Numbered from the stretch's first letter, positions 26,881 to 36,313 are shown. The stretch is 64,000 nt of DNA from Halosimplex halophilum (GCF_004698125.1 NZ_ML214297.1:992001-1056000), one strand, 5' to 3'. A program made the numbers and translations. The notes: a model not told the origin generated them from the sequence alone.

Positions 26881-28188
26881 ATGAGACGACGGACGGGATC
26901 GACAGCGATCGTCGCGGCGCGAGCGGACGAGCGGCCGGTCGACACCGGCGAGATACGGGCGCTGACCGAGGCGGCGGGCTACGAGGTCCGCGGCGCGGTG
27001 ACGCAGGCCCGCGCGGCGGACCCGGGGACGCACTTCGGGCGCGGAAAGGTCACCGAACTCTCGGCGCAGGTCGCGGAGGCCGACGCGGACCTGGTCGCCG
27101 TCGACGGGGAGCTGACGCCCCGACAGACGGCCGCCATCAGGGAGGCGCTGCCCGACGGGACGACCGTCTTCGACCGCTACCGGCTGGTGCTCGCCATCTT
27201 CGCCGACCGGGCGAGCACGCGCCGGGCGCAGCTGCAGACGGAGCTCGCCCGGCTCCGGTACGACCTCCCCCGGCTGAAGGCGCGCTCGGACGTGCAGGGG
27301 ATGAACAGGCGCGTCGAGAAGGGGACGCCGGTCAACGGGGTGAAAAACCGGATCGCCGACCTCGAACGCAAGCTCTCGGACCTGCCGCACCCGGCCGAGC
27401 AGCACCGCGCCGAGCGCCGCGAGCAGGGGTTCGACCTGGTGACCCTCGCCGGCTACACGAACGCCGGCAAGTCGACGCTGTTGCGCCGGCTGGCCGACGA
27501 CCTGGACCTCGACGCGGGCGAGGAGGCGGGCACGAACGGGCGCGACCCCCACCCCGACGCCGCGACGGAGACGGCGGCGGTGCGGGACCGGCTGTTCGAG
27601 ACGCTGGAGACGACGACGCGGCGGGCGACGGTCGACGGCCGGCGGACCCTCTGTACCGACACCGTCGGGTTCGTCGCCGACCTCCCCCACTGGCTGGTCG
27701 AGTCGTTCAGCGAGACGCTGTCGGACGCCGCGGCCGCCGACGCGGTCGTGCTCGTCGCCGACGCGAGCGACGCGCCCCCGGCGTTGCGCGAGAAGGTCGG
27801 GGTCGCGCTCGACGTGCTGGCGGGCCAGGGCGTCGACGAGTCGGCGGTCGTCACGGCGCTGAACAAGGTCGACCTGCTCGACGGCGACGCGCCCGCCGAG
27901 CGCCGCGAGGCGGTCGCAGACCTCGCCCCGGAGCCGGTCGCGGTCAGCGTCCGCGAGGGGACGAACCTCGACCGCCTCCGCGCGGCGATCGCGGACCGGC
28001 TCCCGACCGAGCGCGCCGAGTTACGGCTCCCCAACCGCGACGAGGCGATGGGGATCGTCTCGCGGGCGTACGACCGCGCGGTCGTCGAGTCAATCGAGTA
28101 CGGCGCAGAGACGGTCGCCCTGTCGGTCCGCGGGCGGCCGGCGATAGTCGAACAGCTGCGCGCCGACGCCGAGGCGCTCGGCGAGTAG
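26881..28188 (+). CDS. hflX: GTPase HflX
   Basis: This 435-residue ribosome-associated GTPase has an N-terminal HflX domain (GTHFGRGKVTEL, DGELTPRQ, DRYRLVLAIFADRASTRRA, QTELARLRYDLPRL) and a G domain with GYTNAGKST near residue 187. The G domain also shows CTDTVGFVADLPHWLVESF and the NKVD guanine-specificity motif. In bacteria HflX rescues stalled ribosomes; the archaeal role is less clear. The ATG follows a run of short AT-containing sequence. The gene is not in an obvious operon. Confidence 0.93.
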   Translation: MRRRTGSTAIVAARADERPVDTGEIRALTEAAGYEVRGAVTQARAADPGTHFGRGKVTELSAQVAEADADLVAVDGELTPRQTAAIREALPDGTTVFDRYRLVLAIFADRASTRRAQLQTELARLRYDLPRLKARSDVQGMNRRVEKGTPVNGVKNRIADLERKLSDLPHPAEQHRAERREQGFDLVTLAGYTNAGKSTLLRRLADDLDLDAGEEAGTNGRDPHPDAATETAAVRDRLFETLETTTRRATVDGRRTLCTDTVGFVADLPHWLVESFSETLSDAAAADAVVLVADASDAPPALREKVGVALDVLAGQGVDESAVVTALNKVDLLDGDAPAERREAVADLAPEPVAVSVREGTNLDRLRAAIADRLPTERAELRLPNRDEAMGIVSRAYDRAVVESIEYGAETVALSVRGRPAIVEQLRADAEALGE

Positions 28189-28238
28189 CCTCGGCGGTGG
28201 GACCGCGCTGGGGGCGCCGGGACGGGCCCCGCGAGCGG

Positions 28239-29015
28239 CTACGCCGGCCGCGCTCGCAGCGAGAAGGTCAGCGGGATCGGGTCCCCCGGGAGTCGCCAGC
28301 GACCGGCGTCGTCGCGCACCATCCGCTCCCACCGCCGCCAGTAGTCGAAGGGGTGCTCCCGGAGGAACTCGACCCGCAGCCCGGCCGACGTGAGCGCCGT
28401 GACCACGTCGCCGAGCCGGTGGTGGGTCAGGTAGTGGCGCTCGTCCGCGCCGAAATCGGACTCGGTTCGCTCGCGCGGCCCCGTCTCGAAGTACGAACGC
28501 CCGACTCCCAGGTCGCCGTCGAACGAGTGGACGAGCGGGTGACCCTCGAAGAGGTAGAAGACCCCGTCGCCGGCGAGCGAGCGCGCGACCGCGTCGGCCC
28601 ACCCGTCCAGGTCGGGGAGCCAGCCGAGCACGCCGCGGGAGGTGTAGACCACGTCGAACCGGCGGTCGAGCGCGTCGGCGGCGTCGTAGACGTTGCACTG
28701 GACGAACGCGGCGTCCAGCCCCGACTCGGCGGCCAACTCGCGGGCGACACGCAGGCTCTCGCCGGAGATGTCGATACCCACGGGTTCGGCGCCCTCCCGC
28801 GCCCACGAGAGGGTCTCCAGGCCGTTGTTGCACTGGAGGTGCAGCAGCGACCGGCCGGAGACCGCGCCGACGTCCTCGCGTTCGTGGTCGAACAGCGTCG
28901 ACTCGCCCGCCCGGAACGCCGCCAGCGGGTAGCTGCCGTGGGCCATCTTCCGCGGCGTCGAGTGGTCCCAGTAGCGCCGGTTCGCCGCGAAGACCGTCTC
29001 GGGGTCCTGGGCCAT
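28239..29015 (-). CDS. Class I SAM-dependent methyltransferase
   Basis: This 258-residue protein has the Rossmann-type methyltransferase core: LLHLQCNNGLETLSWAREGAE as motif I, VGIDISGESLRVAREL as the acidic strand-2 motif, and FDVVYTSRGVLGWLPDL as motif IV. A C-terminal region with LREHPFDYWRRW is typical of small-molecule methyltransferases. Substrate is unknown. It diverges from the secreted nuclease gene, with about 110 bases between starts. Confidence 0.85.
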   Translation of the reverse strand: MAQDPETVFAANRRYWDHSTPRKMAHGSYPLAAFRAGESTLFDHEREDVGAVSGRSLLHLQCNNGLETLSWAREGAEPVGIDISGESLRVARELAAESGLDAAFVQCNVYDAADALDRRFDVVYTSRGVLGWLPDLDGWADAVARSLAGDGVFYLFEGHPLVHSFDGDLGVGRSYFETGPRERTESDFGADERHYLTHHRLGDVVTALTSAGLRVEFLREHPFDYWRRWERMVRDDAGRWRLPGDPIPLTFSLRARPA

Positions 29016-29124
29016 GCCGGAGACAGACCGCGCCGCGGCTTATACTCCCGGGCGAGGAGGGGCCGACCGCCCGTCCGGCCTCCGAGGTGCCAACGCTCTT
29101 GCGACTGGGGGCCGGAACGCCGGT

Positions 29125-30177
29125 ATGACCGGTCGACCTGCGCGACTCGCCGCGGTCCTCGCAGTGACGGTCCTGGCGGCCCTGAGCGGCTGCGCGGGGT
29201 TCTCGGTGTCGGTGGGCGAGGAGACCACCACGGGACCGACCGCCGCGGCGCCCGAGGTCGCGAACGGGACGGCGGTGACGGTGGTCGAGGTGGTCGACGG
29301 GGACACCGTCGACGTGCGCTACGCCAACGGGTCGACGGACACGGTGCGGCTGCTGGGCGTGGACACGCCGGAGGTGTACGCCGACAACGACCCCGCCGAG
29401 TTCGAGGGGGTGCCGAACAACGAGACGGGCCGGGCCTGCCTCGAAGCCGCGGGCGAGGACGCCAGCGCGTTCGCCGAGCGGTGGCTGGCCGGCGAGCGGG
29501 TGACCCTGGTCACCGACCCGGCGGCCGACCGGCGGGACCGCTACGGCCGGCTGCTGGCGTACGTCCACGTGAACGCGAGCGGCGCGAACGGGACCGCGAT
29601 GGCGACTCCGAACGGTACCGCAACGAACGGAACCGCAGCGACCGCGACCAACCGCACGGACTTCACCTACCGGCTGGTGGCGACCGGTCACGCCCGCGTC
29701 TACGACAGCACGTTCCGGCGGTCCGACCGGTACTACGCGGCCGAGGCCGACGCACAGAGCGACCGTCGCGGGCTGTGGCGCTGCCGGGATCCGGACGCGA
29801 CCGTACCGGCCACCGGCGACGCGGACGGCCCGGTCGCCACGTCCTCGGCGGGGCTGGCCGTCGAGCGGGTCCACGCCGACGCGGCGGGCAACGACCACGA
29901 GAACCCCAACGACGAGTACGTCGTCTTCGGGAACGACGGCGAGGGGCGGCTGGAGGTGGGCGGCTGGACGGTCAGCGACGAGGCCGACCACACGTACACG
30001 TTCCCCGCGGGATTCGCCCTCGAACCGGGCGAGACCGTGACGCTCCGGACGGGAGAGGGGGAGGACACCGCCGACACGCTCTACTGGGGCAGCGACTCGG
30101 CGGTCTGGAACAACGGCGGCGACACGGTGGTCGTCGCCCGCGACGGCGAGACGGTGCTGCGGTACGCGTACGGCTGA
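29125..30177 (+). CDS. Secreted thermonuclease-family lipoprotein with C-terminal lamin-tail domain
   Basis: This 350-residue protein starts at ATG 29125 with a signal peptide and lipobox ALSGC. An SNase-like domain follows: VVDGDTVDVRYANG, VRLLGVDTPEVY, ERVTLVTDPAADRRDRYGRLLAYV and YRLVATGHARVY, which supply the catalytic Asp, Arg and Glu region. An insert rich in Asn-Gly-Thr sequons (about residues 150-180) may be glycosylated. The last 100 residues (NDEYVVFGNDGEGRLEVGGW...) form a lamin-tail domain. It probably degrades extracellular DNA at the cell surface. An upstream in-frame ATG at 29014 would bury the signal peptide and is unlikely. Confidence 0.85.
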   Translation: MTGRPARLAAVLAVTVLAALSGCAGFSVSVGEETTTGPTAAAPEVANGTAVTVVEVVDGDTVDVRYANGSTDTVRLLGVDTPEVYADNDPAEFEGVPNNETGRACLEAAGEDASAFAERWLAGERVTLVTDPAADRRDRYGRLLAYVHVNASGANGTAMATPNGTATNGTAATATNRTDFTYRLVATGHARVYDSTFRRSDRYYAAEADAQSDRRGLWRCRDPDATVPATGDADGPVATSSAGLAVERVHADAAGNDHENPNDEYVVFGNDGEGRLEVGGWTVSDEADHTYTFPAGFALEPGETVTLRTGEGEDTADTLYWGSDSAVWNNGGDTVVVARDGETVLRYAYG

Positions 30178-30272
30178 GCGACCCGGGGTCCGCGACGGTC
30201 GAGCGGCGGCGGTCTGGCTGTCCGCCGCTTCGTCACCGCTAGAGCCAACTGTGTCCCGCCGCAGGGATCGCT

Positions 30273-31037
30273 ATGGACCTCCCACCGGTCGGACTCGGCA
30301 CGATGGGGATCGACGACCCCGGGGCGGTCGAGACGGCGGTCGACGTGGGGTATCGCCACCTCGACACGGCACAGATCTACGGCAACGAGGCGGTCGTCGG
30401 CGAGGGGATCGCCGCGAGCGACACCCCCCGCGAGGAGCTCACGATCGCGACGAAGCTCTGGGTCGACTCGCTGGCCGCGGGGGACGTGGCGCCCGCCGCG
30501 GCGGCGAGTCTGGACCGGCTCGGCCTCGGCTCGGTCGACCTGCTGTACGTCCACCGCCCGCGCGGCGACTACGACCCCGAACGGACCCTGCCCGCGCTGG
30601 ACGGACTCGTCGACGACGGCCTCGTCGAGGGCGTCGGCCTCTCGAACTTCGAGCCGGACCAGCTGGAACGTGCCCGGGAGGTGCTCGACGCGCCGGTCGC
30701 CGCCCACCAGGTCGAGTTCCACCCCTACTTCGGGAACCGCGAGCTGCTGGCCGACGCGCGGGACCACGGCTACCCGCTGGTGGCCTACTCGCCGCTGATC
30801 GGCGGCGAGGCGTTCGACGATCCCGTGCTGACCGAGATCGCCGCGGCCCACGACACCTCGCCGGCGGCGGTGGCCATCGCGTGGGCGCTCGCCCACGAGA
30901 ACGTCGTCACCATCCCGAAGGCCTCCTCGGAGGAGCACCTGCGAGCGAACCTGGCGGCGCGGTCGCTGGAGCTTTCGTCCGCGGAGATCGAACGCATCGA
31001 CGACATCGACCGCGAGCGGGAACTGTACCCCGAATGA
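30273..31037 (+). CDS. Aldo/keto reductase
   Basis: This 254-residue AKR has the family features GVDVGYRHLDTAQIYGNE-type sequence with Asp and catalytic Tyr near residue 35, then ATKLWVDSL (catalytic Lys), YVHRPRGDY in the place of the usual His, and VTIPKASSEEHLRANL for the NADP phosphate. It resembles 2,5-diketogluconate-reductase-type enzymes. The stop codon overlaps the ATG of a zinc alcohol dehydrogenase by four bases, so the two oxidoreductases are co-translated and may act in one pathway. Confidence 0.87.
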   Translation: MDLPPVGLGTMGIDDPGAVETAVDVGYRHLDTAQIYGNEAVVGEGIAASDTPREELTIATKLWVDSLAAGDVAPAAAASLDRLGLGSVDLLYVHRPRGDYDPERTLPALDGLVDDGLVEGVGLSNFEPDQLERAREVLDAPVAAHQVEFHPYFGNRELLADARDHGYPLVAYSPLIGGEAFDDPVLTEIAAAHDTSPAAVAIAWALAHENVVTIPKASSEEHLRANLAARSLELSSAEIERIDDIDRERELYPE

Positions 31038-32095
31038 GTATGCGCGCAGTCGTCCTCGCCGAGCACGGCGAACCGCTCGAACTCCGCGACGTGGCCGAGC
31101 CCGAACCCGACCCGGACGGCGTCGTCGTCGAGACGGAGGCCTGCGGTATCTGCCGCAGCGACTGGCACGCCTGGCAGGGCCACGGCGACTGGGTCGACGA
31201 CCGCGTCCCGACGGGACAGGTCCTCGGCCACGAGCCGGTGGGAACCGTCCGCGAGGTCGGCGCCGACGTGGAGACGGTCGCGGTCGGCGACCGCGTGGTC
31301 GTCCCGTTCAGCCTCGCCGACGGCACGTGTCCGGCCTGCCGGGCGGGCCGACAGAACTACTGCGAAGGGGCGACCGCGCTGGGGTTCGGCCCCGAGGCGC
31401 CGGGCGCGTTCGCCGAGCGGTTCCACGTCCCCGCGGCCGACGTGAACGCCGTCGCGCTCCCCGAGGGCGTCTCGGCCGTCGCCGCCGCGAGCATGGGCTG
31501 TCGGTTCGTCACCGCCTTCGAGGCGCTGGACGCGACCGCCGACGCGGGCGGCGGCGACGTGGTCGCCGTCGTGGGCTGCGGCGGCGTCGGCCTCTCGGCC
31601 GTCCAGATCGCCGCCGCGCTCGGCGCCACCCCCGTCGCCGTCGACGTGCGCGAGGCGCCGCTGGAGCTGGCCGCCGAGACCGGCGCCGCGGCGACGCTGA
31701 ACGCCGAGGAAGTCGACGCTCCCGAACGCGTCCGCGACCGGTTCGGCGGCGCGGACGTATCGATAGACGCGCTCGGGTCGGGCGAGACGTTCCGGACGGC
31801 CGTCGACTCGCTGGGGAGCGGCGGCACGCACGTCCAGGTGGGGCTGACCGGCGACGAGGACCGCGGCGAGGTCTCCCTGCCGGTCGACCGCCTCGTGCAG
31901 GACGACCTGACCGTCGCCGGCTCGCGCGGCATGCCCCCGCGGCGGTACGACGACATCTTCGCGATGGTCGCCGCCGGCCAACTCGACCCCGGGGCGCTCG
32001 TCACCGACCGCGTCGCGCTGGCGGACGTGCCCGACCGGCTGGCGGCGATGAGCGAGTTCGACACCGTCGGCGTCGAGGTCGTCACCGACTTCTGA
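31034..32095 (+). CDS. Zinc-dependent alcohol dehydrogenase
   Basis: This 353-residue medium-chain dehydrogenase has catalytic-zinc residues in ACGICRSDWH and the GHEPVG motif, and a Rossmann motif VVGCGGVGLSAVQIA near residue 180. The structural-zinc lobe reads DGTCPACRAGRQNYC, so the first of the usual four Cys is Asp and only three Cys remain, a substitution tolerated in several haloarchaeal enzymes. It overlaps the preceding aldo/keto reductase by four bases (ATGA). Natural substrate is unknown; an alcohol or polyol is likely. Confidence 0.9.
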   Translation: MSMRAVVLAEHGEPLELRDVAEPEPDPDGVVVETEACGICRSDWHAWQGHGDWVDDRVPTGQVLGHEPVGTVREVGADVETVAVGDRVVVPFSLADGTCPACRAGRQNYCEGATALGFGPEAPGAFAERFHVPAADVNAVALPEGVSAVAAASMGCRFVTAFEALDATADAGGGDVVAVVGCGGVGLSAVQIAAALGATPVAVDVREAPLELAAETGAAATLNAEEVDAPERVRDRFGGADVSIDALGSGETFRTAVDSLGSGGTHVQVGLTGDEDRGEVSLPVDRLVQDDLTVAGSRGMPPRRYDDIFAMVAAGQLDPGALVTDRVALADVPDRLAAMSEFDTVGVEVVTDF

Positions 32096-32314
32096 GCGGA
32101 CCGAACCGCGCGACCGCTCGGCGGTGCCGCTCGGCGCACGACACTGGCAACTATCCGGTCCGTATCGGCGCGTAGCCGACGAGCGACGGGCGCGTTTCCG
32201 GCGTCGAACCGGGACGTATTGTCAGCGAATGATCGCTTCGCTTATACGGGTTAGTCCGCTCTTCCCCACGACGACGACCGCGGGGCGAGTCGCCTCGCGG
32301 CCCTTCGCACTATC

Positions 32315-32404
32315 ATGACACGGCAACTACTCTCCGAACGGGAACGGACAGGGGGCGATCCGGGTGGACGCGCGCGGGCGGACGGGGTGAGTCACGACGG
32401 ATGA
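32315..32404 (+). CDS. Possible 29-residue ORF overlapping the start of the large sensor gene
   Basis: An ATG at 32315 opens a 29-codon frame (MTRQLLSERERTGG...) whose TGA overlaps the ATG of the 1143-residue regulator as ATGA. The same junction is seen throughout this genome between coupled genes. It could be a leader ORF controlling translation of the regulator or chance. The 219 bases between the alcohol dehydrogenase stop and this ATG contain a TATA-like CTTATACG at 32239-32246 and no other gene. Confidence 0.35.
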   Translation: MTRQLLSERERTGGDPGGRARADGVSHDG

Positions 32405-35400
32405 GTATGGAGCGCCGCGCCGGCGAGGACGGGGGCCGGCCGCTCGGGCTGGACAACGGGACCGAGGCGCTCAGGGAGAGCCCGGAGTTCCGCGGGCCCA
32501 TCGAGCCGCTGGACGGCCACGACCACGCCAACGACCACTTCGCGCTCGTCTACGAGGGCCGCGACGAGCAGTTCGCGGCGGCGGTGCCGTTCCTCCGCCA
32601 GGGGCTCGAACGCGGCGAGAAGTGCATGTACGTCGGCGACGAGGCGTCGCTGTCGACCGTGGCGGACCTGCTCCGCGAGCGCGGCATCGACGTCGACGGC
32701 GCCGTCGAGTCGGGCGCGCTCGTCTTCGAGAGCACCCAGAACACGTACTTGCGCGAGGAGTCGTTCGACCCCGAGTCGATGATGGAGGTCTACGAGGCCG
32801 AGATCGAGGGGGCCACCGCGGAGTTCGACGCGCTCCGGCTGGTAGCCGACATGGAGTGGATCGTAGAGGCGGACGTCCCCGTCGAGACGGTCATGGAGTA
32901 CGAGAGCCGGGTGAACGCGCTGTTCGACGACACCGATGCCATCGCGATGTGCCAGTACGACCGCGAGCGGTTCCCGGCCGACGCCCTGGTCGACGTGGTC
33001 CGCGTCCACCCCCACCTCATCTCCGACACGACGGTCTGTCACAACGTCTACTACACGCCCCCCGAGGAGTTCTGCGGCCCCGACCGGCCCGAGAACGAAC
33101 TCGACCGGATGCTGGGGACGCTGCGCGAGCGGGCGCGAGCGAAGGCGTCGCTGCGCGACCAGACCGCCGTCATGCGCGAGCAACACGAGATCATCTCGCG
33201 GTCGGACCGGTCGTTCGAGCGGAAGCTCCGGCGGCTGTTCGAGCTGGGGTGCGAGCGGTTCGGCCTCGACCTCGGCGCGATGGCACGGGTCGACCGCGAG
33301 AGCGATACCTTCGAGGTCGAGCACGTCAGCGGGGACCACGAACGGTTCCAGCCCGGCCTGGAGTTGCCGCTGTCGGAGACCTACTGCGCGGCGACGGCCG
33401 ACGAGCGCGGCGTCGTCGGCGTCGACGACCCCGAGGCGGCCGGGTTCGCCGACGCGGTCGCCCGCCGCGAGCTGGGCGTCGAGGCCTACCTCGGCACCCA
33501 CGTCGCGGTCGAGGGCGGCGACGACCGGACGTTCTTCTTCCTCTCGGAGCGGCCCCGGGAACGCCCGTTCTCCGACGAGGAGCGGACCTTCCAGCGGCTC
33601 ATGGGCCAGTGGATCGAGTACGAGCTCGGCCGTCGCCGGCGCGAGGCGTTCCAGCGGGAGCTGTACGAGGTCACGGCCGACGGCGACCTGTCCTTCGAGG
33701 GGAAGCTCCGACGGCTGCTCGAACTCGGCCGCGCGCGGTTCGACCTGGAGGTCGGGTTCCTGTCGCGCGTGACCGGCGACCGCTTCGAGATCGTCGACGC
33801 GGTCGGCTCCCACGAGCTGATCCAGTCGGAGGTGACCGCTGACCTCTCGGAGACGTACTGCCGCCGCGTCGTCAAGAACGACGGGCCCGTCGCCGTCGCC
33901 GACGCGCCCGCGGCGGGCTGGGCGGACGACTCGGCCCACGGGACCGACGGCCTCGACAGCTACGTCGGGACGACGGTGACCGTCGGCGGCGACCGCTACG
34001 GGACGCTGTGTTTCGCCGCCCGCGAGGCGCGCGACCGGCCCTTTTCCGACGCCGAGCGGACCTTCCTGGAGCTAACCGCCCAGTGGGTCAGCTACGAGCT
34101 GGAGCGCGAGCAGCGCCAGGCCCAGCTGGCCGCGCTCAACGAGCTGAGCCGCGACCTGATGGACGCCGAGACCGGGGCGGCGATCGCCGAGACGGCCGTC
34201 GACCACGCCGCCGAGCGGCTCGAACTCCCGCTGACGGCGGTGGTCAGCTACGACAGGGACGAGGGCCGCCTGGAGACCGCCGCGCGGACCGACCGCGCGG
34301 TCGACGAACTCCCGACGGCCGCGCTGAGCGAGACGCCGTCGGGGCCGCTCTGGAAGGCGTTCACCGCGGGCGAGACGCGGGTCGTCGACGACGTGGACGC
34401 CTCGGGGACCGGCGACGACGTGACGGCGGTCGCCGCGGTGCCGCTGGGCTCCCACGGCGTGTTCGTCACCGCGACCGAAGCGTCGGCGGGGTTCTGCGAC
34501 GCCGAACTGGAGTTCGTCGAGACGACGGCCGCGACCGTCGAGACGGCCTGCGGCCGGGCCGACCGCGAGCGGCTCCTCGCGGAGCGCGAACGGACCCTGG
34601 AGGAGCAAAACGAGTCGCTCGCACGGCTCAACCGCATCAACGACACCATCCGCTCGATCGGGCGGTCGCTCGTGGGGGCGTCGACCCGCGGGGAGATCGA
34701 GCGGGTCGTCTGCGAGCAGCTGGCCGACGTGGGGCCGTACGAGCTGGCGTGGATCGGGGACCACGACTCGGTCACCGACGAGATCACGCCCCGAGAGTGG
34801 GCCGGCGCCGAGAAGGGGTACCTCGACGCGGTGACCGTCACGGCCGACGAAGACACGACCGGGCGGGGCCCCGCCGGACGGGCCGTCCGGACGCGCGATC
34901 CCCAGGTCGTCGACAACATCGTCGAGGACCCGGACTTCGAGCCGTGGCGCCAGGCGGCGCTGACCCGCGGGTACCACGCCTCGATCGCGCTGCCGCTCGT
35001 CTACGACGGCGCGCTCTACGGCGTGCTCAACGTCTACGCCAACCAGCCCAGCGTGTTCGACGAGCTGGAGCGGTCGGTGCTGTCCGAGCTGGGCGACACC
35101 ATCGCCTACGCCGTCAACGCCGTCGAGAGCAAGCGGTCGCTGGTCAGCGACGAGGTGACCGAACTGGAGTTCGCGGTCGGCGACGACGACCTGGGCATCG
35201 TCGAGGTCGTCCGCGAGACGGGCTGCGAGCTCGCGCTGGAGGGGATCGTCCCCGCCCCGGACGGCCGCCCGCGGGTGTTCGCCTCGACGCGGGGCGTCCC
35301 GGTCGAGGAACTGCGCGCGGCCGCGCCCGACCTGGCGACGACCGACGTGTCGCTCGTCTCCGAGTACGAGGCCGACGACGGGCCGGTCTGTCTGTTCGAG

Positions 35401-35832
35401 GCGACGCTGGGCGAGCGGAGCCTCTGCGAGACGGCCCGCCGCCACGGGGGGCGCCCGCGGCGGCTGACGGTCGAGGACGGCATCGCGAGCCTCGTCGTCG
35501 AGCTCGGCGCCGACGCGGACGTTCGGGGGTTCGTCGAGGCCTTCGGCGGCGCCTACGCGGACACGGAGCTGGTCGCCCAGCGGAGCCGCGAGCGGCCGCG
35601 CCGGTCGCCGACCGAACTGCGCGCGACGCTGACGGCGGAACTCACCGAGCGACAGCTGGAGGTGTTGCAGACGGCCTACTTCGGCGGGTACTTCGACTCG
35701 CCGCGCGCCCAGACCGGCAGCGAGGTCGCCGAGTCGCTGGACATCTCGCAACCGACGTTCAACACGCACGTCCGCACCGCCCACCGCAAGCTCTGTCGGC
35801 AACTGTTCGAGGCGGGCGCACAGGACGGGTGA
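32401..35832 (+). CDS. Large sensor-regulator: MEDS domain, multiple GAF domains and HTH_10 output
   Basis: This 1143-residue soluble protein starts with a MEDS (DcmR sensory) domain at about 40-220 (HFALVYEGRDEQFAAAVPFL, LRLVADMEWI). Tandem GAF domains follow at about 250-405, 420-560, 575-720 and 745-905, separated by short coiled coils. The first two are clear sister copies (LRRLFELGCERFGLDLG and LRRLLELGRARFDLEVG). A BAT-type regulatory region (about 910-1075) precedes the C-terminal HTH_10 (LTERQLEVLQTAYFGGYFDSPR...). There is no kinase domain, so it is a one-component transcription regulator. The signal is unknown; MEDS may bind hydrocarbon derivatives. Confidence 0.88.
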   Translation: MSMERRAGEDGGRPLGLDNGTEALRESPEFRGPIEPLDGHDHANDHFALVYEGRDEQFAAAVPFLRQGLERGEKCMYVGDEASLSTVADLLRERGIDVDGAVESGALVFESTQNTYLREESFDPESMMEVYEAEIEGATAEFDALRLVADMEWIVEADVPVETVMEYESRVNALFDDTDAIAMCQYDRERFPADALVDVVRVHPHLISDTTVCHNVYYTPPEEFCGPDRPENELDRMLGTLRERARAKASLRDQTAVMREQHEIISRSDRSFERKLRRLFELGCERFGLDLGAMARVDRESDTFEVEHVSGDHERFQPGLELPLSETYCAATADERGVVGVDDPEAAGFADAVARRELGVEAYLGTHVAVEGGDDRTFFFLSERPRERPFSDEERTFQRLMGQWIEYELGRRRREAFQRELYEVTADGDLSFEGKLRRLLELGRARFDLEVGFLSRVTGDRFEIVDAVGSHELIQSEVTADLSETYCRRVVKNDGPVAVADAPAAGWADDSAHGTDGLDSYVGTTVTVGGDRYGTLCFAAREARDRPFSDAERTFLELTAQWVSYELEREQRQAQLAALNELSRDLMDAETGAAIAETAVDHAAERLELPLTAVVSYDRDEGRLETAARTDRAVDELPTAALSETPSGPLWKAFTAGETRVVDDVDASGTGDDVTAVAAVPLGSHGVFVTATEASAGFCDAELEFVETTAATVETACGRADRERLLAERERTLEEQNESLARLNRINDTIRSIGRSLVGASTRGEIERVVCEQLADVGPYELAWIGDHDSVTDEITPREWAGAEKGYLDAVTVTADEDTTGRGPAGRAVRTRDPQVVDNIVEDPDFEPWRQAALTRGYHASIALPLVYDGALYGVLNVYANQPSVFDELERSVLSELGDTIAYAVNAVESKRSLVSDEVTELEFAVGDDDLGIVEVVRETGCELALEGIVPAPDGRPRVFASTRGVPVEELRAAAPDLATTDVSLVSEYEADDGPVCLFEATLGERSLCETARRHGGRPRRLTVEDGIASLVVELGADADVRGFVEAFGGAYADTELVAQRSRERPRRSPTELRATLTAELTERQLEVLQTAYFGGYFDSPRAQTGSEVAESLDISQPTFNTHVRTAHRKLCRQLFEAGAQDG

Positions 35833-35833
35833 G

Positions 35834-35998
35834 TCACCGCTCGCGCCAGGCGGTCAGACAGCCGTCGTCGCAAAAGGAGACGACCGAGACCGATCCCCCC
35901 TCGATGCGGGTCGTCGCCGGGAACCACCCTGGGCCCGACAGGCGCGCGCCGCAGTGCGCGCAGGTCTCGAAGGGGCCCTCGTCGGCGGGGGCGGCCAC
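35834..35998 (-). CDS. Small zinc-finger protein (DUF7576-like)
   Basis: This 54-residue protein, starting at GTG 35998, has two Cys pairs: CAHCGARL near the start and FCDDGC near the end, separated by about 27 residues. This is the pattern of the abundant haloarchaeal small zinc-finger proteins. It starts four bases after the HalOD1 stop codon, so the two are co-transcribed and presumably act together in regulation. Translation ends just before the stop of the converging MEDS-GAF gene. Confidence 0.75.
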   Translation of the reverse strand: MAAPADEGPFETCAHCGARLSGPGWFPATTRIEGGSVSVVSFCDDGCLTAWRER

Positions 35999-36001
35999 GG
36001 C

Positions 36002-36313
36002 TTACCCCAGTACCTGGTCGGCGTCACCGTCGCCGACGGTCACCGCGTCGAGGCGGACCTCCCCGTCGCCGGACACGGTCACTCCGTACCCGTAGTACTC
36101 GAAGGAGACGCGCGTCTCCCCCCCGTCGGACGGCTCGCTGGTCCGGTAGAACGCGTCGAGCGCCTCCGGGTCGACGGCCTCGTAGAGCGGCGTCGAGATG
36201 TCGAGCACGCCCACCCCAGCCCGCTCGGCGACCGCGTCGAGGACGGCCTCGCTGGCGGTCTGGTCGTCGTCGATCCGGTAGGTGAACGCCGTGCCGATGG
36301 ATGGCTGCATCAT
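36002..36313 (-). CDS. HalOD1 output-domain protein
   Basis: This 103-residue single-domain protein has the HalOD1 pattern: AFTYRIDDDQTASEAVLDAV, then LYEAVDPEALDAFYR, ending with RVSFEYYGYGVTVSGDGEVRLD. Two adjacent ATGs are possible at 36313 and 36310. The small zinc-finger gene follows four bases after its stop. It converges on the large sensor-regulator and diverges from the vWA operon. A relative is found at 14.7-15.0 kb in this window. Confidence 0.85.
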   Translation of the reverse strand: MMQPSIGTAFTYRIDDDQTASEAVLDAVAERAGVGVLDISTPLYEAVDPEALDAFYRTSEPSDGGETRVSFEYYGYGVTVSGDGEVRLDAVTVGDGDADQVLG

